Source: Aureococcus anophagefferens (Eukaryota > Sar > Pelagophyceae > Pelagomonadales > Pelagomonadaceae). Taken from it: a stretch of DNA of 64,000 nt. Below are positions 53,064 to 63,426 of this stretch, one piece after another. The notes beneath the pieces are model-generated. The model saw nothing but the letters and a program-made list of their open reading frames with translations. It made no database searches and had not been told where the DNA came from. Made by a program: the position numbers and the translations under genes. Numbering within the stretch: position 1 is the first letter of the stretch; every line of letters begins with the position of its first letter. The stretch covers positions 832,530-896,529 of the forward strand of contig NW_008705571.1 in NCBI RefSeq assembly GCF_000186865.1. Reading direction: 5' to 3'.

Positions 53064-54176
53064 ATGGCCGCCCTGACAGCCGCCAAGACGGAGCTCGTGC
53101 TCATCGACTACGACGACTTGGTCCACGCGAAAAACGACGCGGACACGGCGCAGAAAATCAAATTCGCCTTTGGGAAGGACGGCTTGGGCGTGCTCGCGGT
53201 GACGAACGTGCCGCAGGAGCTGCGCGACCAGCGCCTGCGCCTGCTGGGCATCGCGCGCCGCCTCGGCACGCTGCCGGAGGAGACGCTGGCCAAGTACGAG
53301 AACCCGGACCTCCACTACTGCGCGGGCTGGTCGCGCGGCCGCGAGAAGTTCAAGGGCAAGGTCGACACGGCCAAGGGCTCGTGGTACGCGAACGGCCTCC
53401 ACGAGGACGCGGCGAACGGCGACGCGGACCTCAAGGCGCGCTACCCGGAGTCGACGACGGAGCCCGCGTGGCCCGACGCCGAGGTCGGCGACGACATGCG
53501 CGGCGCGTTCCGGTCGTTCTCCCGGAGCTTGTACGACCTGTCGCGCCACGTGCTGCGCCACTGCGACGCCGCCGTCGCGAGCGCCGTCGCCGCCAAGGGC
53601 TTCGCGAGCGACGCGAAGCGCCTCACGGCCGTCACGCACGAGCGGAGCCGGCTCCACGTCGGCCGCCTGCTCCACTACTACCCGCGCGACGACGCGCCGT
53701 CGGGCGACGACGCGGCCTGGTGCGGCTGGCACAACGACAACAGCGTCATCACGGCCCTGGCGCCGGCGATCTACTTCGACGACGCGACGGGCGAGCGCGT
53801 CGGCGCGCCCGCGGGCGCGGGCCTCCTCGCGTTCTCGCGGAGTGGCGCCAAGGTCCGCGTCGGCGCGCCGCCCGAGGGGTCCATCCTCTTCCAGATCGGC
53901 GAGGCGGCCCAGATCCTCAGCGGGGGCACGCTCGTCGCGACGCCCCACGCCGTCGCCGCGGGCGACATGGCGCGCGTGAGCCGCGAGTCGTTCGCGCTCT
54001 TCGTGGAGCCGGACTGGGACGAGGCCATGCAGGTGCCGACGGGCTGCTCCCTCGACGCGGTCCTCGCGCCCGACGACGCCCGCGCGGACATCATCCCGCC
54101 CATGCGCAGCCGCCTCACGGAGGTGCCCGTCGCCTTCGCGAAGTTCCTCACGGACTCCATCGCCCAGTACTACTAG
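53064..54176 (+). CDS. 2OG-Fe(II) oxygenase (isopenicillin-N-synthase-like fold)
   Basis: 370 residues. N-terminal DIOX_N-like part: LVLIDYDDLVHAKNDAD, FGKDGLGVLAVTNVPQELRD and LGTLPEETLAKYENPD. The core has the HxD ligands in WCGWHNDNSVITALAP, a downstream beta strand ILFQIGEAAQILSGGTLVAT, the distal His in ATPHAV and an R-x-S motif in ARVSRESFALFVEP. This ordering matches plant and algal clavaminate/IPNS-like oxygenases. The substrate is not predictable. The start is the first ATG after the 5' tandem repeat. Its stop lies 10 bp from the stop of the convergent gene. Confidence 0.85.
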   Translation: MAALTAAKTELVLIDYDDLVHAKNDADTAQKIKFAFGKDGLGVLAVTNVPQELRDQRLRLLGIARRLGTLPEETLAKYENPDLHYCAGWSRGREKFKGKVDTAKGSWYANGLHEDAANGDADLKARYPESTTEPAWPDAEVGDDMRGAFRSFSRSLYDLSRHVLRHCDAAVASAVAAKGFASDAKRLTAVTHERSRLHVGRLLHYYPRDDAPSGDDAAWCGWHNDNSVITALAPAIYFDDATGERVGAPAGAGLLAFSRSGAKVRVGAPPEGSILFQIGEAAQILSGGTLVATPHAVAAGDMARVSRESFALFVEPDWDEAMQVPTGCSLDAVLAPDDARADIIPPMRSRLTEVPVAFAKFLTDSIAQYY

Positions 54177-54186
54177 GTTTTTAAAA

Positions 54187-56193
54187 TCAAATCTTCTTGA
54201 GCAGCGCGCGCGCCTTGCGCTCGAAGACGACGGGCCCCACGTCCATGCCCGCGACGCCCGTCGCGGACTTTGGCCGCTGGAGCTTGCACTTGTAGGGCAT
54301 CTCCGGGTCCTGGAGCTGGTCCTTCATCGCCCGCTTCGGCGCGGACTCGGGCCGCTTCGCCCGGGGCCCCGCCGCGACGAGCGTCGTGTCGAAGGTCGCC
54401 GCGGACAGGGAGCCGCGGCCGAGGAGCTCCGCGTCCGACGGCGGGTTCGGCGTCGCGGGCCGCCGCCGCGAGGCCGCGGACGCGCGGCTCCTCGCGTCCG
54501 CCGTCGACGGCCGCCGCAGCGGCGTCGAATAGGCGCTTCCCGCCGTCGACGGCCGACGTAAAGGCGTCGAGGCGACGCTCCCGGACCCGAGGTCCGACGG
54601 CCGCGGCCGCGGCCGCGCGCCCGCCGTCGCCGGCCGCGTCGGCGACGGGCTCCGCGACGCGCGGCCCCGCGGCCCGACCGTGGACCCCGCGGGCGTGACG
54701 ACCGCGGAGCCGCCCGTCGTCGCGAAGAGGTCGCCGGGCGCGCGGTCGTAGTCGGAGCTCCGCCAGGACCGGAGCGACGTCGCGCGGTCGAGGCGCGCCG
54801 CGTCGCGCGACCGCCGCTGTTCGTCGCCGCGGCGCCGCGCGACGGCGAGCTTCGCGTACTCGCGCATGGCCTTCTTGCGGCAGGGCCGCTCCTGGAAGGA
54901 CCGGAAGTGGTCGCTCCGCTCCTTGGACAGCGTGCCGTAGGGCTTGAACGCGCCCTTGCCCGGCCGGACGGGCTCCGGGTCCAGGCCCCGCCGCGCGGCG
55001 ACGTCCGGGAGCTTGGGCCGCGGGAACGTCTCGTAGGCGAAACTCTCGTCCCACGCGTCGTGGATGCCGAGCGCGCCCCGGAGCTTCTTCGTCGCCTTGG
55101 GCTCCGGCGACCGCGCGCGCCGTCTCGCGAGCGACGGCTTCACCAGGCTCTCGTCGAGGTACGACGACGCGTCGTCCGTCTCGGCGACGGCGCGCTTCTC
55201 GCGCAGGGTCCGGTACGCCGCGGGCTGGGCCGGGTCCGCCTCGGGAGCGACGTGGTGGCCGTCGTCCCAGGGCCGCTTCTTCGGAGGCGCGAGCCCGAGC
55301 TTCTCGCGGAGCGTCGGCGGCTTCGCGGGCGCCGTCGCGCCGCGCCGCGCCCGTCGCTTCTCCGTCGCCACGAAGTCGTCGTCGGACGAGCTCGACGACG
55401 ACTCGGGCCGGCCCTCGCGGCGCCGCCGCGACCGGTCGAGCTGCGCCTGCACTTTTTCGCTCGGCGCCTTCGCGGAGCGCCGGTCCCAGTTCTTCGACTT
55501 CATCTGCACGCCCTTGCGCCGCTTCGCGCTCTTGGGCCGCACGGCGAGGCGCCGCGGCACCTGCGCGAGCTCGCGCTTTTCGATCGCGGGCGACGTGCCG
55601 CCGCGGCGCCCGCCCGAGTCGCCCGCGTCCCGCGTCTTCTTCACGCTCGCCTGGAGCATGCTCTCCTTGCCGTGGCGGTGGCCCTGCTTCACGAAGCGCG
55701 CGGCCGTCCGCGCGTCCATGGCGTACTGGTCCCGGAGGTGCGACGCCTCGCCCCGCGCGATCCACTGGTCCCGCAGCGCCACCCGTACGCCGACGACCCA
55801 GCGCTCGGCGAAGGCCACCCGCGCCGCCGCCTCGGCGCGCCGCAGCCGCGCCGCCGCGTCCTCGACGGCCGCCTCGGCGGCCGCGACCGGTTTCGCGGCT
55901 TCTTCCCGGAGCGGCCGCGCCGGCGCCGCCGCGTCGTCGTCCGCGTCCGCGGCCGCGACGACGACGCGCGGCTTCCTCGCGAAGATGGAGTAGCGCGTCT
56001 TCCTCGCGACCGTCGGCCGGCGCCCGACGACCGTCGACTTGCGCCCGCGGAACATGGTCGTCGCCCGCCGGAAGAAGCCGAACTCCTGGAGCTGCTCCGA
56101 CAGCAGCCCGCCGTCCACATCGCCGACGATGTCGTCGCTCGTGAGCAGGTCGTAGTCGTTGCGGTCCTCGCGCTTGCTGAGGCAGCAGCCCAT
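54187..56193 (-). CDS. N-acylated (MGCCLSK) disordered basic protein
   Basis: 668 residues beginning MGCCLSKRED: Gly2 for N-myristoylation and Cys3/Cys4 for palmitoylation, so likely on plasma or ciliary membrane. The rest is Arg/Ser/Pro-rich with little predicted fold. It has a helical stretch at about 110-160 (RLRRAEAAARVAFAERW), DNA-encoded tandem STPLRRPSTAGS/STPLRRPSTADA units near 550-575, and recurring RP-(S/A/K)-(T/S/A)-A motifs. Short motifs such as FRSFQERPCRKKAMREYAKL recall microtubule-associated flagellar proteins, but no family is certain. Confidence 0.7.
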   Translation of the reverse strand: MGCCLSKREDRNDYDLLTSDDIVGDVDGGLLSEQLQEFGFFRRATTMFRGRKSTVVGRRPTVARKTRYSIFARKPRVVVAAADADDDAAAPARPLREEAAKPVAAAEAAVEDAAARLRRAEAAARVAFAERWVVGVRVALRDQWIARGEASHLRDQYAMDARTAARFVKQGHRHGKESMLQASVKKTRDAGDSGGRRGGTSPAIEKRELAQVPRRLAVRPKSAKRRKGVQMKSKNWDRRSAKAPSEKVQAQLDRSRRRREGRPESSSSSSDDDFVATEKRRARRGATAPAKPPTLREKLGLAPPKKRPWDDGHHVAPEADPAQPAAYRTLREKRAVAETDDASSYLDESLVKPSLARRRARSPEPKATKKLRGALGIHDAWDESFAYETFPRPKLPDVAARRGLDPEPVRPGKGAFKPYGTLSKERSDHFRSFQERPCRKKAMREYAKLAVARRRGDEQRRSRDAARLDRATSLRSWRSSDYDRAPGDLFATTGGSAVVTPAGSTVGPRGRASRSPSPTRPATAGARPRPRPSDLGSGSVASTPLRRPSTAGSAYSTPLRRPSTADARSRASAASRRRPATPNPPSDAELLGRGSLSAATFDTTLVAAGPRAKRPESAPKRAMKDQLQDPEMPYKCKLQRPKSATGVAGMDVGPVVFERKARALLKKI

Positions 56194-56350
56194 CGTTCTC
56201 TACGGCATCGTTACGACAGGCTCTGCATCACGCGTCCATCGTTGCGTTATATGGATTCTTGCAGTTGATCTTGCCCGGCTGTGTTGCACTTCAAGCGCGA
56301 AAGCACCGAACTCCGCTCGCTACTTCTTTCGCTTGATCTTACGCCCCCCT

Positions 56351-57223
56351 CTAGAGCTCCTCGTGGCCCGGCGCCGGTGCCGCGCGCTCGAAGGCGAGGC
56401 TCTGCCAGTCGCCGCGGTGGCGCCAGCGGGCGTAGGCCGCGCCGTCGCTCACGTCGACGAAGTTGCGCGTGTGCGCGAGGAGGTAGGCCGCGTCGCCGTA
56501 GCAGAGCGCGCTCAGGGGCGCGTCGTCGTGGTCCGGCGCCTTGAAGAGCATGAAGCGTTGGAAGTCGCCGCGGTCGCGCCAGCGCGCGAGGAGGGGCACG
56601 TGCTTGCCCTCGACGGGCGGCGGCGCGTCGAGGTAGACGCCGTGCTTCTCGGATTTGAGGAAGACGGCGCCGCCGGGGAAGAGCGGGCCCTCGCCGTCGC
56701 CCTCGACGATCCACGCGGCGTCGGCCGGGTCGCTGTCGCCGACCGCGTGGACGACGTGGTCGGAGAAGGAGAGCCGCGGCGCGCCGTCGACGCCCGTCGC
56801 GACGACGTTCACGCGGTCGCCGGCGCGCACGGGGTCCGCGCAGCCGGCGGCGTTCGCGTCGCCGCCGCCGTCGACGCGGTGCAGGTGGTGGTCCTCGCTC
56901 TCGACGATGGACATGATCGTCCGGCGCGACACGCCCCGCGACACGTCGACGCGCTGGTCGGGGCCGTCCTTCTCGCGGACGACGTAGTGGAAGACCTCGC
57001 CGCCGCGCGCGTCGTGCGCCGTCCAGCTCTGGCCGTCGGACGACCGCGCGCTGTGCTTCTCGCCCTGAGCGGCGAAGGCGTGCATCTTCTTGCCCATGAC
57101 GTAGAGCGTCGCCGGGCCGTCGAGCTTGTTCGTGAACGTGATCTTGATCTTGTCGTCCTTCTGCTTCTTCGCCGCCGACGCCACGGCGGCGACGAGCACG
57201 AAGGAGCGCGCGAGGGAGCGCAT
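56351..57223 (-). CDS. Secreted protein with VHL-beta-like and beta-trefoil-like parts
   Basis: 290 residues with signal peptide MRSLARSFVLVAAVASAAKK. Residues about 25-85 (IKITFTNKLDGPATLYVMG to GEVFHYVV) resemble the beta domain of VHL-type proteins. The C-terminal half has two related blocks, GVYLDAPPPVEG with LLARWRDRGDFQRFMLF, and AYARWRHRGDWQSLAF, like beta-trefoil (fascin or lectin-type) repeats. No catalytic residues are evident. Probably a secreted or lumenal binding protein. The start is ATG 57223, just before the hydrophobic core; the open frame extends a few codons upstream without better support. Confidence 0.6.
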   Translation of the reverse strand: MRSLARSFVLVAAVASAAKKQKDDKIKITFTNKLDGPATLYVMGKKMHAFAAQGEKHSARSSDGQSWTAHDARGGEVFHYVVREKDGPDQRVDVSRGVSRRTIMSIVESEDHHLHRVDGGGDANAAGCADPVRAGDRVNVVATGVDGAPRLSFSDHVVHAVGDSDPADAAWIVEGDGEGPLFPGGAVFLKSEKHGVYLDAPPPVEGKHVPLLARWRDRGDFQRFMLFKAPDHDDAPLSALCYGDAAYLLAHTRNFVDVSDGAAYARWRHRGDWQSLAFERAAPAPGHEEL

Positions 57224-57346
57224 GGCTTGCGGGGTCAGGCTGCCTCGCTCGTCGCGCACATTTTGCCCGACTCAGCTCCTTCAGCTGATGTTGAAGCGAT
57301 CCGCGGCAGCTCAAACATTGAGGCACGCTGCCCGCGCTGAAGCTAG

Positions 57347-58048
57347 ATGACGATGGCTGTTCTCCCCCGCGTCCTGCTCCTGGCCTCGACCATTGCCGCG
57401 TCGACGACGACCATCGACTGGAACGCGCAGTTCTCCGCCGACCCGAAGACGACGACCGTGGCCGACGATTCTGATCTCCTGTTCTCCTGGACGGGCGGCC
57501 ACGATGTGTGGGAGATGGCCGACGAGACCGCCTACGACGCCTGCGACTTCTCCGGCGGCACGGACCTCGGCAGCTCGTCGGGCGTCGCCGTGTCCGCCCA
57601 GGCCGGCCAGACGGTCTACTACAGCTGCAGCGTCGGCTCGCACTGCGCGTCCGGCCAGAAGGTCGCCGTGACCTGGGACTCGTCGTCGCTCAGCTCCACG
57701 GGCGCGCCGACGTCGAGCCCCGTCCTCGTCGAGTACGCCGGCGCCTGCCACAGCGACGGCGAGTACCCGAGCTACTGCACGGAGGCCGAGGCGAACGCCG
57801 TCGGCGACGGCACGAGCCACGCGCACGGAGGCGTCTACATGCCCAACGGCGTGGACATGTACCACGGCGACTACCCCGGCGACGCCGACGAGTGCGCCTG
57901 CGACGACGACGCCGACGACCACGCCCACGACGACGGCCACGACCACGACCACGGCGACGACCCGACGGACGAGGAGGCGGACGCGGCGGCCCCGCGCGCG
58001 CTCGCGGGCCTCGCGGGCCTCGCCGCGCTGGGCCTCGCCGCGCTGTGA
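57347..58048 (+). CDS. Secreted cupredoxin (phytocyanin-like) with GPI-type C-terminus
   Basis: 233 residues: signal peptide MTMAVLPRVLLLASTIAAST, then a cupredoxin fold. Type-1 copper ligands fit His in WTGGHDVWEM, Cys and His in VYYSCSVGSHC, with Gln (GQKVAV) in the axial place as in stellacyanins. A His/Asp-rich segment (DDHAHDDGHDHDHGDD) could bind metal. The C-terminus is a short hydrophobic tail, ALAGLAGLAALGLAAL, after small residues, consistent with a GPI-anchor signal. Likely extracellular electron transfer or copper handling. Divergent from the VHL-like gene by 123 bp. Confidence 0.82.
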   Translation: MTMAVLPRVLLLASTIAASTTTIDWNAQFSADPKTTTVADDSDLLFSWTGGHDVWEMADETAYDACDFSGGTDLGSSSGVAVSAQAGQTVYYSCSVGSHCASGQKVAVTWDSSSLSSTGAPTSSPVLVEYAGACHSDGEYPSYCTEAEANAVGDGTSHAHGGVYMPNGVDMYHGDYPGDADECACDDDADDHAHDDGHDHDHGDDPTDEEADAAAPRALAGLAGLAALGLAAL

Positions 58049-58098
58049 GAGGGGCCTCCTGTCCCGCCGTGTAACTGAAAGACAGCCTCGTAGAGCCC

Positions 58099-61000
58099 TT
58101 AGTCGGAGTCGGACCAGCCCGACTCCGAGGACGCGTCGTCGGCGACGACCTGCGCGCGGCGCGCGTCGAGCTTCGCGGCGACGCCGCGCTGGAAGTTGGC
58201 GAGCATCTCGTCGGCGGAGGCGTTCTGGGACGCGGCGAAGGCGTTGAAGAGGTCGTCGCTCGGCGGCGGCGGCGGCGCCTCGCCCGGCGGCAGGTCCGCG
58301 AGCTTCTTCTTGTGCGCCTCGGCGGCCTCGGCCTTCCTCGCCTTGGCCGCGTCGCGCGCCGCGCGCTCGGCCTTGCGCTTCGCCTCGAGCGCCGCGAGCT
58401 GGCGCTTCTTGACGTTGGCGAGGCGCGCGGTCTCGAAGGCCGCCGCGAAGTCGCGGACCTGCGCGAGGAACGCCTTGATCGCGCAGCCGCCGTCCTGGAG
58501 CGTCGGCTCGTCGCCCGCGCCGAACTTCTTCTTGACGCCCAAAGCCAGGGTCTTCGTCTCCGCGTAGTCGTCGTGCGCCCGTTTGAGTTTGTCCGTGGCG
58601 TCGGCGTAGAAGGGGCCGAAGGTCTCGACGAATTTGCTCGCGGAGCCGTCGCCGCCCTTCCGCGAGACCTCGAGCTCGGCCCCGACGCTCTTCGCCAGGG
58701 CCGCCTCGAGCTTCCGCAGGTCGCCGGCGATCTCCAGCGCGTCGACGGCCGCCGCGGCGCCGACGCCCGCGAGGTCCCCGGCGAGCGTCGCGGCGAGCGC
58801 CGCGCCCTTGGCGTCCTCGAGCTGCGTCACGACCAGATTCATGAGCGTGCCGGCCTTGGCGTCGTTCTGTTTGATCGTCGCGAGCTTCGGCAAGAAGTCC
58901 GGCGCGAAGCCGTGCGCGTCGCCGCGCGCCGTGCCCGCGTTGAGCTCGTTGCCGACGCCCAACGCGCATCGCAGCGCGGACCGGAGCGCGCCGCCCTTCT
59001 GCTTCGCGGCCGCGTCGAGCTGGGCGCAGCCCGCCCGCAGCAAACTCGCCTTGCCCCGCGCGTCCTCGAGCGCCTCGCCGAAGCGGTGCATGTCCCGGAG
59101 CGCCTCGAGCCGCTGCTTGAGCCGGGGCGCACCGGAAACCACGGCGAAGAACTTCTCGACGGGCGCGAGCTTCTCGAGGGCACCGTCGCCGCCGTTGGCC
59201 GTGAGCCAGCCCGTCACCAGCTGCGTCTCCTCGTCCGTCGGGATGAGGCCGAGCCAGATCTCCGCGCCGGACGCGTCGCCGAGCGACGGCAATTTGTCCA
59301 CGTCGAGCGCCACGAGCGCGTCGCGCGTCTCCGCGGGGCTCAGCTTGACGCGGCCGAGGCCGATGAGCACGTTCTGGTTCCGCTTGCCGTCGACGAGGTG
59401 CGTGAGCACGGGGCCCTTGGGCTTCTTCTCCTTGGGCTTGTCGTCCTTGGCGGCCTTCGTCGTGCCGAACGCGGCCACCAAAGCGTCGCGCGACGGCAGG
59501 GGCACCGTGGACCCCGCCCGCCCCCGTCCCTCGTCGAGGTCCGCCCAGAGCGTGCCCTTCAGATCGTCGTCGCCGAGCTTCGTCCAGAAGGCGCCCTTGA
59601 GCCGCGCGCCGGCCGCGGCCTTCTTGCCCGCGGCCTTCTTCTTCGGGGGGAGGCCGCTGCCCTTGCCCGGGGGCGCGGGCTTCGACGGGTCGCAGTCGAG
59701 GAGCGACGCGTCCAGGCCCTCGCCGAGCATCTTCGCCGCGACGGCGCCCTTGGGCACGTGCATGGCGAGCATCTTGAAGTACTTGGCGTACTTGGGGTCG
59801 TCTCTGAGCGGCGGGCCCGCGGCGCCGCCGCCGTCGAGCACGCGCGGGTCCAGGCCCTCGGCGGACATCTTCATCATGACCGCGGGTTTCGGTATGTGCA
59901 TGGCGAGCATCTTGAAGTACTTGGCGTACTTGGGGTCGCTCGCCGCGCCGCCGGCCGCCGCGGGCGCGGCCGCGGCCGCGGCCGCGGGCTTCGGCGGGCC
60001 CGCGCGCGCGGCGAGCATGGCCGCGAGGCCGAGCTGGGGCGTTTCTTCTTCCGCGGGGGCCGCCGCGGCCACCGGCGCGGCCGCGGCCGGCGGCGGCGCG
60101 TCGTCGAGGCGCGCGGGGTCGAGGCCCTCGGCGGCCATCTTCGCCTCGACCGCGCCGCGCGGCACGTGCATCCTGAGCATCTTGTGGAACTTGGCGTAGG
60201 CCGGGTCCGCGGCGGCGGTCGCGCCCGGCGGCGCCCGGACGACCACGACCGGGGCCGGCGGCGGCGGCGGGAGCGCGGCCGCGAGCTCCGCCTCGCGTTC
60301 TCGCTGGCGCTCGACCATCGCGCCGAGCGCGAGCGCGTGGGACGACCAGGCGCTCCTGGCCTTGCGGTGCTTGCGCTCCTGCGTCGGCGCCGCGCCGACG
60401 TAGGGGTCGCCGCCGTCGGCGAGGCCCGCCTCGAGCTCGCGGCGCCGCTCGCGCGTGAACGACAGCGACTTGAGCGCGAGGCGCCACGCGCTCGCGGCGC
60501 CGAGCGCGCCCTCGACGGGCCAGAGGAGCAGCTCCTGGAGGAGCCGCACGGCGACGTCGGGCGCGCCGGCCCGCGCCGCCGACTCGGCGACGAGCGCCGC
60601 GAGGCCGCCCACGTCCGCGCCGTCGACGCCGTCGCCGAGCAGCGGCTGCACCGTGATCTCGCGGTCCGCGTCGGACACCGCGCGGAAGATCTCGCACTGC
60701 TTCCGCAGGTTCTTCGTTTCGGCTAAAAGCTGGTCCGGCGCGAGCTCGGACCGCGCGCGGTTCGCGCGCACGTCCTTGGACGCCTCTCCCATTGACTCCT
60801 TCTCTCCGCCGTAGAACGCGGCGTCGCGCCGCGCGACCTTGAAGGCCGTGAACCAGGCGTCGTGGTCCCGCTCGTCCTCGACGCCGAGCACGAGCGGGTG
60901 CCGCGGCGGCGCAAACACCAGCTCCACGGCCAGCGGGGCGACGGCCAAGATCTCCTGGTGCGTCGTCGCGGGTCGCACGACCAAGACCTCGTCCATGTAG

Positions 61001-61251
61001 ACGCGCTGCTCCGACTTCGTGACCTCGTCGTCCTTCTCCATGGACCAGCTCAGGATGCCCTCGTCGAGCTCGTAGATGCGGTGCTTCGTCGCCTTGCCGC
61101 CCAAGGCCTTGGCGACGGCGTTGATCTTCGCGGACCGCGCCTTGGCCGCGACGAGCGACCCCTTCATCTTGCCGTTGCGCGGGTCCACGCCGTTCTCCGG
61201 GTCGTGGACCAGCGTGCCGCGGATCTCCACCTCCGCGTCGTCGTCCGAGTC

Positions 61252-61282
<31 letters not shown>

Positions 61283-62289
61283 GGGTCGTAGGCCTCGTAG
61301 AGCCGCTCCGCCTTCGCCGCCTCCTCGAGCGCGGCCGACGGCACGCCCGCGGCCAGGAGGCAGTTGCGCCAGGCGCAGCGCTCCTCGAGCTCCGGCGCCT
61401 TCATGATGATCTGGTTGCAGAGCGCCATCGTCTTCGCCTTGACGGGCACGGACTTGCTCCGCTTGACGAGCGCGCGCGCGAACGCGAACGGCGCCTCGAG
61501 GCGCTGGTGGCTCAGGCGCGTCAGCGACCGCAGCACGGCGCTCCGCGCGCCGTCGCTGGCCCAGACGGCGACGCACAGGATGTCCAGCGCCTCGCCGTGG
61601 ACCGACGCGAGCGCGGCCGTCGGCTCGCAGCACGCTGCCAGCACGTCGAGCGCGCCGCGCGCGGACACGACGGCCGCGAGGCCGTCGGCGTTGTTGCAGA
61701 TCGTCTTGAAGCAGCGCAGGGCCGCCTCGACGGCCGCGAGGTCCGGCTTGAGGAAGGGGTCGCGGATCAGCCGCTTCCGCGCGACGGCCGACACGAGCTC
61801 GAGGCCGCCGTGGTCCAGGAACCCGCGGAGCCACTCGCGGTTCGCCGTCTTCAGGCGCGTGTGGAGCTCGCCGAGGCGCTGCGTGAGCTGGAAGAGCGCC
61901 CCGCGCACGCTCAGCGCGCCGCCGAGCGCGCCCGCGCCGCTCGCGCCGCCCTCGGCGCACGCGGCGTCCGCGTCGCGGATCAGCTGGAGCAGCGCGCCGT
62001 CCTCGCCGGCCGTGAAGCGGCTCTTCGACGCCGCGGCGTCGTCGGCGAGGAGGGCGCCGTGCATGCTGATCATCTGCTGCTTCTTGTCGATGCTCAGCGT
62101 CGCGATGAGGCGCTGCTGGGCGTCGCCGGGGAGGAGCTGCAGCTGCAACAGCTTGGCGAACATGGCCTCGACGGCCGCGTCCGACGGGGCCGGGCCCGCC
62201 TCGCCCACGGGCGGCGGCGGCCGCGGCGGCGGCGCGGGTGCAGCCTCGGCCTCGGCCGCCGCCGGGGCGGCGGGGTCGGGCTCCGCCAT
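58099..62289 (-). CDS. Formin with FH3, PH, three WASHC3-like repeats and FH2
   Basis: 1,396 residues. A helical GBD/FH3-type region (about 35-330: LKTANREWLRGFLDHGGLEL, AALRCFKTICNNADGLAAVV) is followed by an Asp run and a PH-like domain (about 355-490, ending HDAWFTAFKVARR). Three repeats of YAKYFKMLAMHIPKPAVMMK type ending EGLDP (about 695, 785 and 832) resemble the WASHC3/CCDC53 motif. A classic poly-Pro FH1 is missing. The FH2 domain runs from LKGAFWTKL through GKRNQNVLIGLGRVKLSP and GVGNELNAGTARGDAHGF to about 1280. A basic coil and acidic DDASSESGWSDSD tail end it. Nucleates and elongates actin filaments. Single exon. Confidence 0.92.
61240..61284 (-). repeat. (GTC)n microsatellite coding for poly-Asp
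   Basis: A run of consecutive gtc/gtcgtc units codes for a nine-Asp tract in the formin linker between FH3 and PH. Confidence 0.8.
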
Positions 62290-62499
62290 CGGGCCTGCCG
62301 GGCAGCCACACGAACAGGATGTTCAACACGAGCTTGGCTCGGTATGGTGCCGCGGCGTCGAACCGCGATCTCATCACTAAGTCTTCTCATCTCGATCTCG
62401 ACAAGCACTGCTCAGTGCGCCGAGGTGGCAAGCGACTTGCACGAGCTCCTCACGAGCTCCGACTTGAGCTGAAGTGTTGGACGCCCGCGCAGCTCATCG

Positions 62500-63405
62500 A
62501 TGACGCGCGGCGTGCTCCTCCTCCTCGCGGCGGCGGGCGCGCTCGACGCGTCGCGCCGGCGCGTCGTGCTCGCCGGTCCCAGCGCCGCGGCCGTCGGCGC
62601 GCTGCGGCCCGCGGCCGCCGAGGTGCAGCAGCAGATGCGCACGTCCGGCGACATCGGCAGCTACCAGGAGGCGACGGGCATGATGAGCTCGAACCTCGGC
62701 GCGGGCACGATCAGCGGCAAGTCGCGGCCCGAGACGGGCTGCGTCATGGTCGAGGCGCCCGCGGCGTCCGGCACCGTCGTCTCCGCCTTGCTCGTGCTCA
62801 ACGACGGCGTGCTCGCGACGGTCCAGTTCGACGCGCCGGCCCTCAAGCTCGCCAAGGGCTTCTACTACGACGTCGAGGCGCGGTCGAAGACCGGCGACTC
62901 GTCCTACGTCCAGGTGCTGGCCAAGCCCGGCAAGAAGCTCGACGAGCTCTCGGCGGCGCAGATCGCGGACCGCGTGCTCCAGCCCAGCGGCCGCTACGGC
63001 GCCTTCGGCCCGCCGACGGACGTGAAGATCACGCGCGACGTCTCCGCCGGCGCCGCGCGCCTCGTCGACGTGTCCTTCTCGGCCATCACGCCGGGCGGCT
63101 CGTCGACGCCGCGGCGCGCCGTCGTCGCCGCGACGACGGCCGAGGGCAGCGGCGACGTGCTCCTCCTCGTGTCGTCCGCGTCCGAGGCGCGCTGGGCGAG
63201 CGGCGGCGAGGCCGCGGCGCGCGCCGTGTCCCAGTCGTTCCGCGTCGCCGCGGCCAAGGCGACGAAGCTGAAATACAACGCGGAGAGCGACTACCGCTTC
63301 GAGGCGCAGGGCGGCGTGCGCATGCCCGCGAACCCGCTCGACGGATTTAGCACGGAGCCGTCCTTCGGGTCCGCGGGCGGCCTCGGCAAGCCCTTCGGGT
63401 CCTGA
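62500..63405 (+). CDS. PsbP-domain thylakoid lumen protein
   Basis: 301 residues. A short hydrophobic signal (MTRGVLLLLAAAGALDAS) is followed by a basic stretch and a second hydrophobic segment ending AAA, compatible with import through complex plastid membranes to the lumen (twin leader). The rest fits a PsbP-like fold: YYDVEARSKTGDSSYVQVLA, ADRVLQPSGRYGAFGPPTDV, RLVDVSFSAITPGG and the C-terminal SQSFRVAAAKATKLKY. PsbP proteins assist photosystem II; divergent ones have other lumenal roles. Divergent from the formin gene by 210 bp. Confidence 0.75.
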   Translation: MTRGVLLLLAAAGALDASRRRVVLAGPSAAAVGALRPAAAEVQQQMRTSGDIGSYQEATGMMSSNLGAGTISGKSRPETGCVMVEAPAASGTVVSALLVLNDGVLATVQFDAPALKLAKGFYYDVEARSKTGDSSYVQVLAKPGKKLDELSAAQIADRVLQPSGRYGAFGPPTDVKITRDVSAGAARLVDVSFSAITPGGSSTPRRAVVAATTAEGSGDVLLLVSSASEARWASGGEAAARAVSQSFRVAAAKATKLKYNAESDYRFEAQGGVRMPANPLDGFSTEPSFGSAGGLGKPFGS

Positions 63406-63426
63406 AGGTCCGACGTAAGTTTCCAA

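Noticed and set aside
54173..55765. Alternative minus frame over the MGCC gene
   Set aside because: The frame with the MGCC start keeps Ser/Thr/Asp-containing protein-like sequence; the alternative is Arg/Ala/Gly only.
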